This document shows positions 35,383 to 44,856 of a stretch of 64,000 nucleotides of DNA, piece by piece. Location of the stretch: assembly GCF_028473665.1 (NCBI RefSeq), contig NZ_CP098774.1, positions 4,211,501-4,275,500 on the forward strand, read 5' to 3'. The stretch's first letter is position 1, and the number at the start of each line of letters is the position of its first letter. The notes under the pieces are model-generated. The model saw only the letters and a list, made by a program, of their open reading frames with translations. It had not been told where the DNA came from and made no database searches. The position numbers were made by a program, and so were the translations under genes. The stretch comes from Sphingomonas sp. QA11. GTDB lineage: Bacteria; Pseudomonadota; Alphaproteobacteria; Sphingomonadales; Sphingomonadaceae.

Positions 35383-37116
35383 TTAGCGTGCCCGGACGTA
35401 GCTCCCCGGCGCGTCCTCGACCGCCTTCAGCGCGCCCTTGCCGGGCTGGCGCGCGCCTTTGGCCGGCGCGCTGGAATCATCCTGTCCGCGCAGCCAGCCG
35501 ACCCAGTCGGGCCACCAGCTTCCCTTTGTCTCGGTCGCGCCGGCAACGAAATCGGCAAGCGTCTCGACCTGCCCGGGATTGAGCCAATATTGATATTTGC
35601 CCAGTGCCGGGGGATTCACCACGCCGGCGATATGGCCCGAACCCGCCAGCACGAACTTCACCGGCCCCGAGAAGATATGGGTGATGTTCCAGACGCTTTC
35701 GGCGGGCGCGATGTGATCCTCGCGCCCGGCCTGGATATAGGACGGGGTCTTCACCCTGGTCAGGTCGACCGGCGTGCCGCCGACCGAGAGCATGCCCGGC
35801 TTCACCAGCAGATTGTCGCGGTAGAGATCGGTCAGGTAGCTCAGATGCCATTTGGCCGGCAGATTGGTCGTATCGCCGTTCCAGTGGAGCAGGTCGAACG
35901 GCGCATAATCCTGGCCGAGCAGATAATTATTGGTGACGTAGTTCCAGATCAGGTCCCGGCCGCGCAGCAGGTTAAAGGTCAGCGCGAGATAGCGGCCATC
36001 GAGAAACCCTTCCGGGGAGAGGGTAGCGATCGTCTTCAGCTGCTCGTCATCGACGAAATTGAGCAATTCGCCGGCGCGGGAGAAATCGACCTGGGCGGTG
36101 AAGAAGGTCGCGCTCTTCACCTTGTCCGCCATGTCCCGCGCCGCCAGCACCGCCAGCGTCGCGGCAAGCGTGGTGCCGGCCACGCAATAGCCGATGGTAT
36201 GGACGGCATCGACCTTCAGCCCCGCGCGCACCGTATCGATCGCGTCGATCTGCGCCTCGACATAATCGTCCCACACCACCTCTTTCATGCCGGCGTCGGC
36301 CGATTTCCACGAAACCATGAACACGGTGATGCCCTGGTCGACCGCCCAGCGGATGAAGCTCTTCTCCGGCGTCAGGTCGAGGATGTAGAAACGGTTGATC
36401 CAGGGCGGGAAGATGACCAGCGGCACGGCGAGGACATTCTCCGTCGTCGGCGAATATTGGATCAGCTCGTAGAGCGGAGTGCGCTTCACCACCTTGCCCG
36501 GGGTGGTCGCGAGGTTGCGACCAAGCTCGAACGCGCCGGGATCGGTATGGGTGAGCTGGCCCTTGGCGATATCGGCCAGCATGTTCTGCAGGCCCTTGAG
36601 CAGGTTCTCGCCGCCCGTCTCGATCGTCTTTTCGAGCACCACCGGATTGGTCGCGGCGAAGTTGCTCGGGCTCATCGCCTCGAGGAAACCGCGAGCGGCG
36701 AAGCGGAGCTGCTCCTTCTGCCGCTCGTCCACGCCCTCGAGCGCGTCGATATTCGCGAGCAGATGGTCGGAGATCAGGAAATAGCTCTGGCGAATCCAGT
36801 CGAACAGCGGGTTGTCGCGCCATTGCGGCGCCGCGAAACGCTTGTCGCGGGCATGCCTGCCGTCGTCGGCCGGCATGGCCTTCGGATCGAGGAAGCGCTG
36901 CCAGAGACCAATGCTGTCGGTCCAGAACGCCTCGGCGCGCTGGATCGTCGCCGGATCGTTGAGGCCGGGAATGACCGGCAGACCAAGATCGCTCCGTTCC
37001 GCCGCAGCGGTGGAGAGGCCGCTCTCCAGCATCATCTGCTGCGCGCGGCCCATCACCCAGGTCCAGTGCTGCAGTTCCTCGAGGCTGGGCAGTGCGGGAG
37101 CGTCGGACTCGGCCAT
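35383..37116 (-). CDS. phaC: Class I poly(3-hydroxyalkanoate) polymerase
   Basis: Polymerises 3-hydroxyacyl-CoA into storage polyester. The 577-residue length is typical of class I. The lipase-like box is GYCVAGTT with catalytic Cys311; the Asp lies in the GREDHIAPAESVW segment and the His in GSGHIAGVVNPP. The N-terminal domain (EAFWTDSIGLWQRFLDP, FAATNPVV) is also conserved. ATG 37116 with AAGGAT upstream is preferred over 37146. It is followed in the same direction by the phasin gene; phaA/phaB are not in the window. Confidence 0.97.
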   Translation of the reverse strand: MAESDAPALPSLEELQHWTWVMGRAQQMMLESGLSTAAAERSDLGLPVIPGLNDPATIQRAEAFWTDSIGLWQRFLDPKAMPADDGRHARDKRFAAPQWRDNPLFDWIRQSYFLISDHLLANIDALEGVDERQKEQLRFAARGFLEAMSPSNFAATNPVVLEKTIETGGENLLKGLQNMLADIAKGQLTHTDPGAFELGRNLATTPGKVVKRTPLYELIQYSPTTENVLAVPLVIFPPWINRFYILDLTPEKSFIRWAVDQGITVFMVSWKSADAGMKEVVWDDYVEAQIDAIDTVRAGLKVDAVHTIGYCVAGTTLAATLAVLAARDMADKVKSATFFTAQVDFSRAGELLNFVDDEQLKTIATLSPEGFLDGRYLALTFNLLRGRDLIWNYVTNNYLLGQDYAPFDLLHWNGDTTNLPAKWHLSYLTDLYRDNLLVKPGMLSVGGTPVDLTRVKTPSYIQAGREDHIAPAESVWNITHIFSGPVKFVLAGSGHIAGVVNPPALGKYQYWLNPGQVETLADFVAGATETKGSWWPDWVGWLRGQDDSSAPAKGARQPGKGALKAVEDAPGSYVRAR

Positions 37117-37227
37117 GGGGATCCTTGGGTGGCGAATTTCGACCACCCTAACGCATCAACGCATGTCCGTCATTCACGTGCGTGCCGGAATCACGTAAGG
37201 ACAGGCTTCCTCTAACCGGAAGTAGCC

Positions 37228-38433
37228 ATGTCCGACGATTTCTACCGCATCAAGCGCCTGCCCCCCTATGTCATCGCCGAAGTGAACGCGATGCGAGCGG
37301 AAGCGCGCGCGGGCGGCGAGGACATCATCGATCTCGGCATGGGCAATCCGGACCTGCCGCCGCCGCCGCACGTCATCGAGAAGCTGTGCGAGGTCGCGCG
37401 CAAGCCCGACGCGCATGGCTATTCGGCATCGAAAGGCATCCCGGGGCTGCGCAAGGCCCAGGCCAATTATTACCAGCGCCGTTTCGGGGTCGAGCTGAAC
37501 CCCGATAGCGAGGTGGTCGTGACGCTCGGGTCGAAGGAAGGCCTCGCCAACCTCGCCCAGGCGATCACCGCGCCGGGCGACGTCGTGCTCGCGCCGAATC
37601 CGAGCTACCCGATCCACACCTTCGGCTTCATCATCGCCGGCGCGACGATCCGTAGCGTGCCGACCACCCCTGACGAACAGTATTTCGAAGCGCTCGAGCG
37701 GGCGATGGCCTTTACCGTGCCGCGCCCGAGCGTGCTGGTGATGGGCTATCCTTCCAACCCGACCGCCGAGGTGGTCGATCTCGCTTTCTACGAGCGGGTC
37801 GTGGCGTTCGCGAAGGAGCACAAGCTGTGGGTGCTGTCCGACCTCGCTTATTCAGAGCTTTATTACGACGGCTGCCCGACGCCCTCCATCCTGCAGGTGC
37901 CGGGCGCCAAGGACGTCGCGGTCGAGTTCACCTCGCTCAGCAAGACCTATTCGATGGCCGGCTGGCGGATCGGCTTCGCGGTCGGCAACCCGCAGCTCAT
38001 CTCGGCGCTGACGCGGGTGAAATCTTATCTCGATTACGGCGCCTTCACCCCGATCCAGGCAGCCGCGGTCGCCGCGATCAACGGGCCGCAGGACATTGTC
38101 GAACAGAACCGCCAGCTCTATCAGCGCCGCCGCGACGTGCTGATCGAAAGCTTCGGCCGCGCCGGCTGGGATATCCCGCCGCCGCGGGCGTCGATGTTCG
38201 CCTGGGCACCACTGCCGCCGGCGCTGGCGCATCTCGGCAGCCTGGAATTCTCCAAGCAACTGCTCACCCATGCCAAGGTCGCTGTCGCGCCCGGCGTCGG
38301 CTATGGCGAGAATGGCGAAGGCTTTGTGCGCATCGCGATGGTCGAGAACGAGCAGCGGCTCCGCCAGGCGGCGCGGAACGTTAAGCGCTATCTCCAGAGC
38401 ATGGGCGTCAATACCCCGGCGCGCACCGGCTGA
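37228..38433 (+). CDS. alaC: Class I/II aminotransferase, AlaC-like
   Basis: PLP aminotransferase, probably forming alanine from pyruvate and glutamate. The 401-residue protein starts MSDDFYRIKRLPPYVIAEVN, like the AlaC/YfdZ group. It has the PLP lysine Lys239 in TSLSKTYSMAGWRIGF, NPSYPIHTFGF for ring stacking, and FVRIAMVENEQRLRQA with the substrate Arg. The LL-diaminopimelate aminotransferase subgroup is similar, so the physiological substrate is inferred. It is divergent from phaC with a 111-bp gap. Confidence 0.88.
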   Translation: MSDDFYRIKRLPPYVIAEVNAMRAEARAGGEDIIDLGMGNPDLPPPPHVIEKLCEVARKPDAHGYSASKGIPGLRKAQANYYQRRFGVELNPDSEVVVTLGSKEGLANLAQAITAPGDVVLAPNPSYPIHTFGFIIAGATIRSVPTTPDEQYFEALERAMAFTVPRPSVLVMGYPSNPTAEVVDLAFYERVVAFAKEHKLWVLSDLAYSELYYDGCPTPSILQVPGAKDVAVEFTSLSKTYSMAGWRIGFAVGNPQLISALTRVKSYLDYGAFTPIQAAAVAAINGPQDIVEQNRQLYQRRRDVLIESFGRAGWDIPPPRASMFAWAPLPPALAHLGSLEFSKQLLTHAKVAVAPGVGYGENGEGFVRIAMVENEQRLRQAARNVKRYLQSMGVNTPARTG

Positions 38434-38505
38434 CGCCCGTCGCCGCTCGGCCGGGGGCAGCTCTGCCCTAACCTGCGCTTAAGGCTTTGGCCCTATGGCG
38501 GCGGG

Positions 38506-40284
38506 ATGGGTCGCGCTTCCCCCGCCGCGCCTTCTCCGGTCGCGATCATCGTCGTCGGACTGAGCTATTTCGCGCTCGCTTCGGGCGCGATCCTGCTCAC
38601 GCGCCTGAGCGACGGCATCGCCCTCTTGTGGCTTGCGAATGCGCCGCTGATCGCTGCGCTGTGCATCACGCCGGTGCGGCGATGGGCCCCGATCCTGGCC
38701 GCGGCAGTCCTTGGGACCTGGACCGCTTCGCTGCTGTTCTCGCCGATTCCCGCCGCTGCGCCGCCCTTCGCGCTCGTCAATGTCGGCGAGGGGGCGCTGG
38801 CGACGTTGCTGCTCAGGCGCTGGGGCGTCGACCGGACCCAGCTCGAGCATTCCCGCTCGATCGCGCTGTTCGTGCTGGCGGCGGGGATTCTCGCGCCGAC
38901 CGCGAGCGGCCTGCCCGGCGCATGGATGGCGAGCCAGTTGCTGCCGATCGGCTTCCTGCCGGCGCTGTTCGACTGGATCGTCGGCCACGGCGTCGGCACG
39001 CTGATCGCGGCGCCGCTTGCGATGCAGGTCACCCGCCGCGATATCGACTGGCCGCTTTTCCACGCGCGGCGCGGCACGCCCAAGGCGGTCGGCGCAATCG
39101 CGCTGCTTTCAGCCGTCACGTTCCTCGTCTTTTACCAGAGCATGCTGCCGATGCTGTTCCTGCCGATCGTGCCGCTGCTGATCGGCACCTTCGCGTTCCA
39201 GCGGTTCGGCGCGGCGGTCGGCATCCTGATCGTCGCGCTCATCGGCGGCGTGCTGACCACCAACGGCCACGGGCCGATGGCACTGATGCATGTCGACCAG
39301 GCCGGCCGGCTGCAATTCTTCCAGTTCTACCTGGTCGTGCTGTTCGTGACGGCGCTGCCCGTCGCCGCCGCGCTGGTGCAGCGCGACCGGCTGATGGCGG
39401 CGCTGCGCGAGAACGAAACCCGCTATCGGCTGATGGCGGAGAACGCGACCGACATCATGATGACCCTCGAGCCCGACGGCACGATCCGCTTCATCTCGCC
39501 GGCCGTCCGCGAGCTCGGCTATTTCGAGCCCGAGAACATCATCGGCCTGAATGCCGCGATCCTTGTCCATCCCGAGGACCGAGAGAGGGTCAGCGCCGTA
39601 CATGTCGAGGCCCTGGGCGCGCCGGAACGGGTGTTCACGGTCGAATATCGCGCGACCAAGGCCACCGGTGACGTCGCCTGGTTCGAATCCAACATGCGCT
39701 CGGTCCGCGACCAATCCGGCCGGATCACCGCGGTGTTCAGCGTGATCCGCGATCTCGACGGCCGCAAGATGCGCGAGGACGAACTGCTCCGTGCCGCCAA
39801 TACCGATCCGCTGACCGGCCTGCTCAACCGTGGCGCTTTCCGACGGCAGGTGAAGGAGGCGATGCCCCATCTGCGGCCGGACCGTCCGTCCACCCTCGCC
39901 CTGCTCGATCTCGATCATTTCAAGCGGGTCAATGACGAGCACGGCCACGCTGCCGGCGATGCGGCATTGCTGATGCTGGCCGATCTGCTGCGCGAGAATC
40001 TCCGCCCGGTCGATTCGGTCGGGCGGATCGGCGGCGAGGAGTTCGGCATCCTGCTAGCGGGGCTTGCGGTAGTTGACGCGGGCATCGTGTGCGAGCGCCT
40101 GCGCCGGACGCTTGCCGAACGGCCAGTGCCGGGCATCGAACCCGCCCTGCACATCACCGCCAGCATGGGACTTGAGGCTCTGGCCCCGGGGGACAGCATC
40201 GAGGATGCCTTCCGTGCCGCCGACAACGCGCTTTATGCGGCCAAGGCCGCCGGCCGCAACCGGATCGAGCTCGCCGCGGCCTGA
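38506..40284 (+). CDS. MASE1-PAS-GGDEF diguanylate cyclase
   Basis: Inner-membrane enzyme producing cyclic di-GMP. The 592-residue protein has an N-terminal MASE1-type sensor of about eight hydrophobic helices (residues ~10-295), a PAS domain (~300-425, YRLMAENATDIMMTLEPDG) and a GGDEF domain. The active-site motif is GGEEF at 509-513, so the cyclase should be catalytically competent. An RxxD inhibitory site is not obvious. The gene is transcribed alone. Signal and output are unknown; c-di-GMP usually governs motility and biofilm. Confidence 0.92.
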   Translation: MGRASPAAPSPVAIIVVGLSYFALASGAILLTRLSDGIALLWLANAPLIAALCITPVRRWAPILAAAVLGTWTASLLFSPIPAAAPPFALVNVGEGALATLLLRRWGVDRTQLEHSRSIALFVLAAGILAPTASGLPGAWMASQLLPIGFLPALFDWIVGHGVGTLIAAPLAMQVTRRDIDWPLFHARRGTPKAVGAIALLSAVTFLVFYQSMLPMLFLPIVPLLIGTFAFQRFGAAVGILIVALIGGVLTTNGHGPMALMHVDQAGRLQFFQFYLVVLFVTALPVAAALVQRDRLMAALRENETRYRLMAENATDIMMTLEPDGTIRFISPAVRELGYFEPENIIGLNAAILVHPEDRERVSAVHVEALGAPERVFTVEYRATKATGDVAWFESNMRSVRDQSGRITAVFSVIRDLDGRKMREDELLRAANTDPLTGLLNRGAFRRQVKEAMPHLRPDRPSTLALLDLDHFKRVNDEHGHAAGDAALLMLADLLRENLRPVDSVGRIGGEEFGILLAGLAVVDAGIVCERLRRTLAERPVPGIEPALHITASMGLEALAPGDSIEDAFRAADNALYAAKAAGRNRIELAAA

Positions 40285-40338
40285 CCGTTATCGGCGCGCC
40301 GGATTGACGGCGCGCCCGACGCAGGCCATCGCCGCCGC

Positions 40339-40764
40339 ATGATCCGTCCCGGCTTTGCCTTTTCCACCAGCCTCAAGGTCCGCTATGCCGAGATCGACGG
40401 GCAGAAGGTCGTCTTCAATTCGCGCTATCTCGAATATGCCGATGTCGCGGCGACCGAGTTCTGGGACTGGACCGGCATCGGCGCCGCGCTCGGTCCGGTC
40501 TGGACCGAAACCGAATTCCATGTCCGCCGCACCGAGATCGACTATCTGAAACCGTTCGTGTTCGGCGACACGCTCGACGCCTTCGTGCGGATTGGGCGAA
40601 TCGGCAATTCGAGCATGACGCAGCGGTTCGAGCTATGCCATGCGCAGACCGGCGACCTCCACACCGTGATCGACATGGTGATCGTCAACGTCCACCTGCC
40701 GACGGGAAAACCGGTCCCGATCGATCCGGCAATCCGTGCCTATCTGGAAACGCTGCCCGGCTGA
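40339..40764 (+). CDS. Acyl-CoA thioesterase, 4HBT hotdog family
   Basis: A 141-residue hotdog-fold protein expected to hydrolyse an acyl- or aryl-CoA. The helix-strand core is VRYAEIDGQKVVFNSRYLEY, in which the family's catalytic Asp (VRYAEID) is present, followed by TEIDYLKPFVFGDTLD. The DGQKVVFN spelling differs from the usual DxxGHVNN, so substrate choice may differ. It is convergent with the HxlR gene, with one base between the stop codons. Confidence 0.85.
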   Translation: MIRPGFAFSTSLKVRYAEIDGQKVVFNSRYLEYADVAATEFWDWTGIGAALGPVWTETEFHVRRTEIDYLKPFVFGDTLDAFVRIGRIGNSSMTQRFELCHAQTGDLHTVIDMVIVNVHLPTGKPVPIDPAIRAYLETLPG

Positions 40765-40765
40765 C

Positions 40766-41290
40766 CTACTCGGCCGCCCGCATCTCGGGTTCATGGACGA
40801 CATCCTCGGCCAACGCCCAGAGCAGGTCGTGTTTCGTCAGCACCCGTCCGTCCCAGGCGCGCACCTCGATCGGGCCGATCGGCCGCATGTCGCGCGCGTC
40901 GACCAGCACCGGCGTCGCCGGCATGCCGGTCTCCCACCGTTCGCCCCACTGGCGCAGCGCGATCATCGTCGGCAGCAGGGCCGCCCCCTTCTCGGTCAGG
41001 CGGTATTCGATCTTGCGGCGATCCTCCGGCATTGCCTCGCGAGTCAGGATGCCGTGCTCGACCAGCCGGGCGAGCCGGTTGGCCAGGATGTTGCGCGCGA
41101 TGCCGAGTTCCGACTGGAACTCCTCGAAATGGTGGAGGCCGTTGAACGCGGCCCGCAGGATCATGAAGCTCCAGCGTTCGCCCATCGCCTCGAGCGCGGC
41201 AGGCAAACTGCATTCGCTCAGCTTCTCACGGATATGTCCGCCCATCTCAGTCCTCTCGACCATGGGAGCGTATCGCAATTCGCCCGTCAT
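40766..41290 (-). CDS. HxlR-family transcriptional regulator
   Basis: A 174-residue winged-helix regulator. The HxlR core (residues ~28-110) reads CSLPAALEAMGERWSFMILR, FEEFQSELGIARNILANRLARL and DRRKIEYRLTEKGAALLP. A C-terminal extension of about 60 residues could bind ligand. M10 (41263) is an alternative start. It is divergent from the small exported gene at 41376, with a palindromic operator candidate between them. Confidence 0.88.
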   Translation of the reverse strand: MTGELRYAPMVERTEMGGHIREKLSECSLPAALEAMGERWSFMILRAAFNGLHHFEEFQSELGIARNILANRLARLVEHGILTREAMPEDRRKIEYRLTEKGAALLPTMIALRQWGERWETGMPATPVLVDARDMRPIGPIEVRAWDGRVLTKHDLLWALAEDVVHEPEMRAAE

Positions 41291-41332
41291 GGAAATGCCA
41301 TATAAGTTTTCAGTTGCAACCTAAGACTTAAT

Positions 41333-41346
41333 ACACTAGGTAGTGT
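41333..41346. promoter_or_regulatory. Candidate HxlR operator
   Basis: ACACTA-GG-TAGTGT is a perfect dyad in the 85-bp divergent spacer between the HxlR gene and the exported-protein gene. GTTGCAAC (41313-41320) is a second small dyad nearby. A position beside the regulator's own start fits autoregulation; binding is inferred. Confidence 0.45.
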
Positions 41347-41375
41347 TTCGCAACTGGTTTCAAGGAGGACAAACA

Positions 41376-41693
41376 ATGACCCACATTCTTTCGATCGCCG
41401 CCGCGCTCGCCGCTTCCGTCATGATGCTCGCGCCCTTCGCAAGCAGCGCGCAGGGCCCCGATGGCTACTACACTGCAACTCCCGTCGCGCAACCGACGAA
41501 GACGAGCTTCATCACCAGCAATCTCATGTGGAAGTGGCGTGACACCGCGTTCACCGCCAACAAGGCGCCAGCGCGCGACAACATCGTGTGCCAGATGATC
41601 GTGCAGCGCGCCGGCGCGCTGACCGCGTTCACCGCCGGCGGCCAGGCATTCGACGCCGACGCCCTCGCCAAGTGCAACGCCCGCGCGAAGTGA
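41376..41693 (+). CDS. Small secreted protein, CC_3452-like family
   Basis: A 105-residue product with a signal peptide (HILSIAAALAASVMMLAPFASSAQG) and a compact mature part: YYTATPVAQPTKTSFIT, then WKWRDTAF and KAPARDNIVCQMIV, ending FDADALAKCNARAK with two cysteines. I recognise this layout as a conserved alphaproteobacterial family of unknown function. AAGGAGG at 41362-41368 is a strong ribosome site for ATG 41376. A hairpin terminator follows. Confidence 0.8.
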   Translation: MTHILSIAAALAASVMMLAPFASSAQGPDGYYTATPVAQPTKTSFITSNLMWKWRDTAFTANKAPARDNIVCQMIVQRAGALTAFTAGGQAFDADALAKCNARAK

Positions 41694-41705
41694 TCTCCCC
41701 TTGCC

Positions 41706-41737
41706 GGCCGCGGTTTCACGACCGCGGCCAGCTTTTT
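41706..41737 (+). terminator. Rho-independent terminator
   Basis: Stem GGCCGCGGT (41706-41714), loop TTCACG, arm ACCGCGGCC (41721-41729), then AGCTTTTTG. It ends the small secreted protein transcript before spoT. Confidence 0.9.
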
Positions 41738-41773
41738 GTTGCAAAGCAATACATCGCGGCCCCATCTTAAGGC

Positions 41774-43864
41774 GTGCTGCGCCAATATGAACTTGTAGAC
41801 CGGGTCCTCGACTATGACCCGCAAGCCGACGAGGCGCTGCTCAACCGCGCCTATGTCTTCTCCGTCAACGCCCATGGCACCCAGAAGCGCGCCTCGGGCG
41901 ACCCCTATTTCAGCCACCCGATCGAGGTGGCCGGCATCCTGACCGAGCTGCATCTCGACGACGAGACGATCGCCACCGCGATCCTGCACGACACGGTGGA
42001 GGACACCGTCGCCACGATCGAGGAGATCGAGAAGCTGTTCGGCCCCGCCGTCGCGCGGCTGGTCGACGGCGTCACCAAGCTTTCCAAGATCGAAGCCCAG
42101 ACCGAGAATGAGCGCGCGGCGGAGAATCTCCGCAAATTCCTGCTCGCCATGTCGGACGATATCCGCGTGCTGCTGGTCAAGCTGGCCGACCGCCTGCACA
42201 ATATGCGGACGCTCCACTACATCCCCAATCCCGACAAGCGTCGCCGCATCGCGCGCGAGACGATGGACATCTATGCCCCGCTCGCCGAGCGGATCGGCAT
42301 GTACGAGTTCATGAAGGAGATGCAGACGCTCGCCTTCAAGGAACTCGAGCCCGAGGCCTATGATTCGATCAACAAGCGCCTGCTCCAGCTTAAGGAGGGC
42401 GGCGGGGACCGGATCGCGAAGATCGGGTCCGGCCTGAAGCTGCTTCTCTCCCGCCACGGCATCGACGCCGATATTTCGGGCCGCGAGAAGCACCCCTATT
42501 CGATCTGGAAGAAGATGGCCGAACGGCACATCAGCTTCGAGCAGCTTTCGGACATCATGGCGTTCCGCGCGATCGTGCCGAGCGAGGAAGCCTGTTACCA
42601 GACGCTTGGCGTGATCCACCGCCGCTGGCCGATGGTGCCGGGACGGTTCAAGGATTATATCTCCACCCCCAAGCGCAACGGCTATCGCTCGCTCCACACC
42701 AGCGTGATCCATGCCGACAATACCCGGGTCGAAGTGCAGATCCGCACCGGGGAGATGCATGAGGAGGCCGAGCTGGGCCTCGCCGCGCACTGGGCCTACA
42801 AGCAGGATAAGGTCCGCCCCGAGACCCAGGTCAGCTGGATCCGCGACCTGGTCGAGATCCTCGACAATGCCGAGAGCCCGGAAGAGCTGCTCGAGCATAC
42901 CCGCATGGCGATGTACCAGGACCGCATCTTCGCCTTCACCCCGAAGGGCGAGCTTCACCAGCTGCCCAAGGGCGCGACGCCGATCGACTTCGCCTATGCC
43001 GTGCATACCGATCTGGGCGACCAGGCGGTGGGCGCGAAGATCAACGGGCGCGTCGTGCCGCTGAAGACCAGCATCGAGAATGGCGACCAGGTGCAGATCC
43101 TGCGCTCCAAGGCGCAGGAGCCGCAGACCAACTGGCTGAGCTTCGCGATCACCGGCAAGGCGCGCGCCGCGATCCGGCGCCATCTGCGCCACAAGGAGCG
43201 CGAGGAGACCCAGTCGCTCGGGCGCAAGATCTATGACGAGATCGTCCAGCGCCTTCCCGCGCCGCTCGCCGCCGACGCGATCGACGCGGCGCTGAAACGG
43301 GTGAAGCTGGCCGACGAGGCGGCGCTGATGGAAGCGATCGCCCGGCGGCGCATCACCGATGCTGAGGTGATGGAGGCCCTGATGCCAGGCTCGGCCAGTG
43401 CCGCCAAGGCGCGCGAGATGCCGCTGCAGACAAGCGCGATCTCGATCAAGGGGCTGACCCCGGGTGTCGCGTTTGACCTCGCCGAATGCTGCCATCCCGT
43501 GCCGGGCGACCGGATCGTCGGCCTGAGGCGGCCGAACGAGGGGATCGAGGTCCACACGATCAACTGCCCACGGCTGGCCGAAAGCGACGATGCCGACTGG
43601 GTGGATCTCGCCTGGGGCGACAAGACGGAGGGAGCCACCGCGCGCATTTCCGTCGAGGTCAAGAACGAACCCGGCGCGCTTGGCGTGATCGCGACGATTA
43701 TCGGCGCGCAAAAGGCCAATATCGTCAACATGCGGCTCGACAACCGCGACACCGGATTCCACACCAACACGATCGATGTCGAAGTGCACGACCTCCACCA
43801 TCTGACCCGCCTGATCGCGGCCCTGCGCGCGGCCGATGCGGTCAGCATGGTGGAGCGGGTCTGA
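41774..43864 (+). CDS. rsh: Bifunctional (p)ppGpp synthetase/hydrolase
   Basis: Rel/SpoT enzyme governing the stringent response. The 696-residue protein has an HD hydrolase (His34, His48, His72-Asp73 in LHDTVEDT), a synthetase (RFKDYISTPKRNGYRSLHTS, residues ~290-345), TGS (~388-450), a helical middle and a C-terminal ACT domain (~620-696). Both activities look intact. The GTG start at 41774 has TTAAGG close upstream. A diverged copy of its 3' end lies at 46486-46652, on the far side of an accessory island. Confidence 0.96.
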   Translation: MLRQYELVDRVLDYDPQADEALLNRAYVFSVNAHGTQKRASGDPYFSHPIEVAGILTELHLDDETIATAILHDTVEDTVATIEEIEKLFGPAVARLVDGVTKLSKIEAQTENERAAENLRKFLLAMSDDIRVLLVKLADRLHNMRTLHYIPNPDKRRRIARETMDIYAPLAERIGMYEFMKEMQTLAFKELEPEAYDSINKRLLQLKEGGGDRIAKIGSGLKLLLSRHGIDADISGREKHPYSIWKKMAERHISFEQLSDIMAFRAIVPSEEACYQTLGVIHRRWPMVPGRFKDYISTPKRNGYRSLHTSVIHADNTRVEVQIRTGEMHEEAELGLAAHWAYKQDKVRPETQVSWIRDLVEILDNAESPEELLEHTRMAMYQDRIFAFTPKGELHQLPKGATPIDFAYAVHTDLGDQAVGAKINGRVVPLKTSIENGDQVQILRSKAQEPQTNWLSFAITGKARAAIRRHLRHKEREETQSLGRKIYDEIVQRLPAPLAADAIDAALKRVKLADEAALMEAIARRRITDAEVMEALMPGSASAAKAREMPLQTSAISIKGLTPGVAFDLAECCHPVPGDRIVGLRRPNEGIEVHTINCPRLAESDDADWVDLAWGDKTEGATARISVEVKNEPGALGVIATIIGAQKANIVNMRLDNRDTGFHTNTIDVEVHDLHHLTRLIAALRAADAVSMVERV

Positions 43865-44274
43865 CGCGCGGCGGCACTGATCCGCATCGTTACCGGGCAC
43901 GATGGAGACCCGATCAGCGACCTGCCAGCCGGCAGCCGGCTGGATATGAACGATGTCGCTTGGGCCGCCTGACCAAACGACGTTCGAAACTCGTTACCTC
44001 AAATATAGGCGGGCGTCGTAGCGACTGCGCTTCCCTCACACACCCTGTAGGAAGGAAGAACGCTTGCGGTCTTCGCCAAGCTCAGGCCTTGCACGTGGCG
44101 CACGGCTCCGCGCAGCTTCGGCGCGATCTGCCACACCATCGGCTCAATCCTCTTAAAGTTCAGTGCGACTGAATACCCAAACTACATCAATCATGCCGGA
44201 TATGTGCAGATATGATCGAAGCTGAATTCACGGATCGGACGGGCGTGGCGTGAATGCACTGCTTAGGTATAATT
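43865..44274. other. Non-coding stretch at the left side of the island
   Basis: 410 bp between spoT and the HEAT-like pseudogene. The GC content falls from left to right. The only frame with a plausible ribosome site is a 46-codon minus-strand one (43999-44139, AGAGGAT upstream), for which I have no other support. No terminator-like hairpin with T-run was seen after spoT. Confidence 0.5.
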
Positions 44275-44856
44275 TTAGGCGCCAAGGGGTCGCGACGGTC
44301 TTTGCCTTGAAGCGCGGCCCACGATCCGCCGGATATTGAGCAATGCCGCGCCAGCCACATATGAATCTCCCACATAGGACGGTATCGTTGTCAGAGTTCC
44401 AGCGCGCGCCATTCTCTGCAGACTGGCAAGAGCAAACGTCGCCTCAATGCTGCTCTCCTCAATAAAATTATCAAATAAAACCTGAATGTTCCCCGGGCAC
44501 CCCTCTAGATAGCTCAGGCCCTTAATGAACAGAGGCCTCGTGTCGCCAGACATCAAATTCACTGCCCCCTCAAGGGTAACTAAATTAGCGGCCCCAATGA
44601 ATACCATCACTTTTTCTCGCACCAGGTCTTCCGAATCGTTCGCCAGCTCCAGTACCTGGCGCGTCTGATCAAAATTCATTTCGCAAGGACAACTAATAAC
44701 GCCGTCCATAATATAAGATCTTACGTTCCTGCTAGGATCTCGTATTAATTTCAAAGCCGAGTCCATCAGAGAAATCGCGTCGCGTCCAAGGAAAGAAAAC
44801 GCTCGCGCACCCTCAAGCCTCGTCGCCGATTCCGAACTGGCCATCGCGACGGCGAT

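Noticed and set aside
41468..43900. 810-codon minus-strand frame opposite spoT
   Set aside because: Shadow of the intact rsh gene; no recognisable domains. Similar long antisense frames opposite murA, phaC, the hybrid kinase and the GT-C-like gene were rejected for the same reason.
43999..44139. 46-codon minus-strand ORF with a fair ribosome site
   Set aside because: No hydrophobic, domain or repeat signal and it lies in decayed spacer; kept only as a remark in the gap entry.
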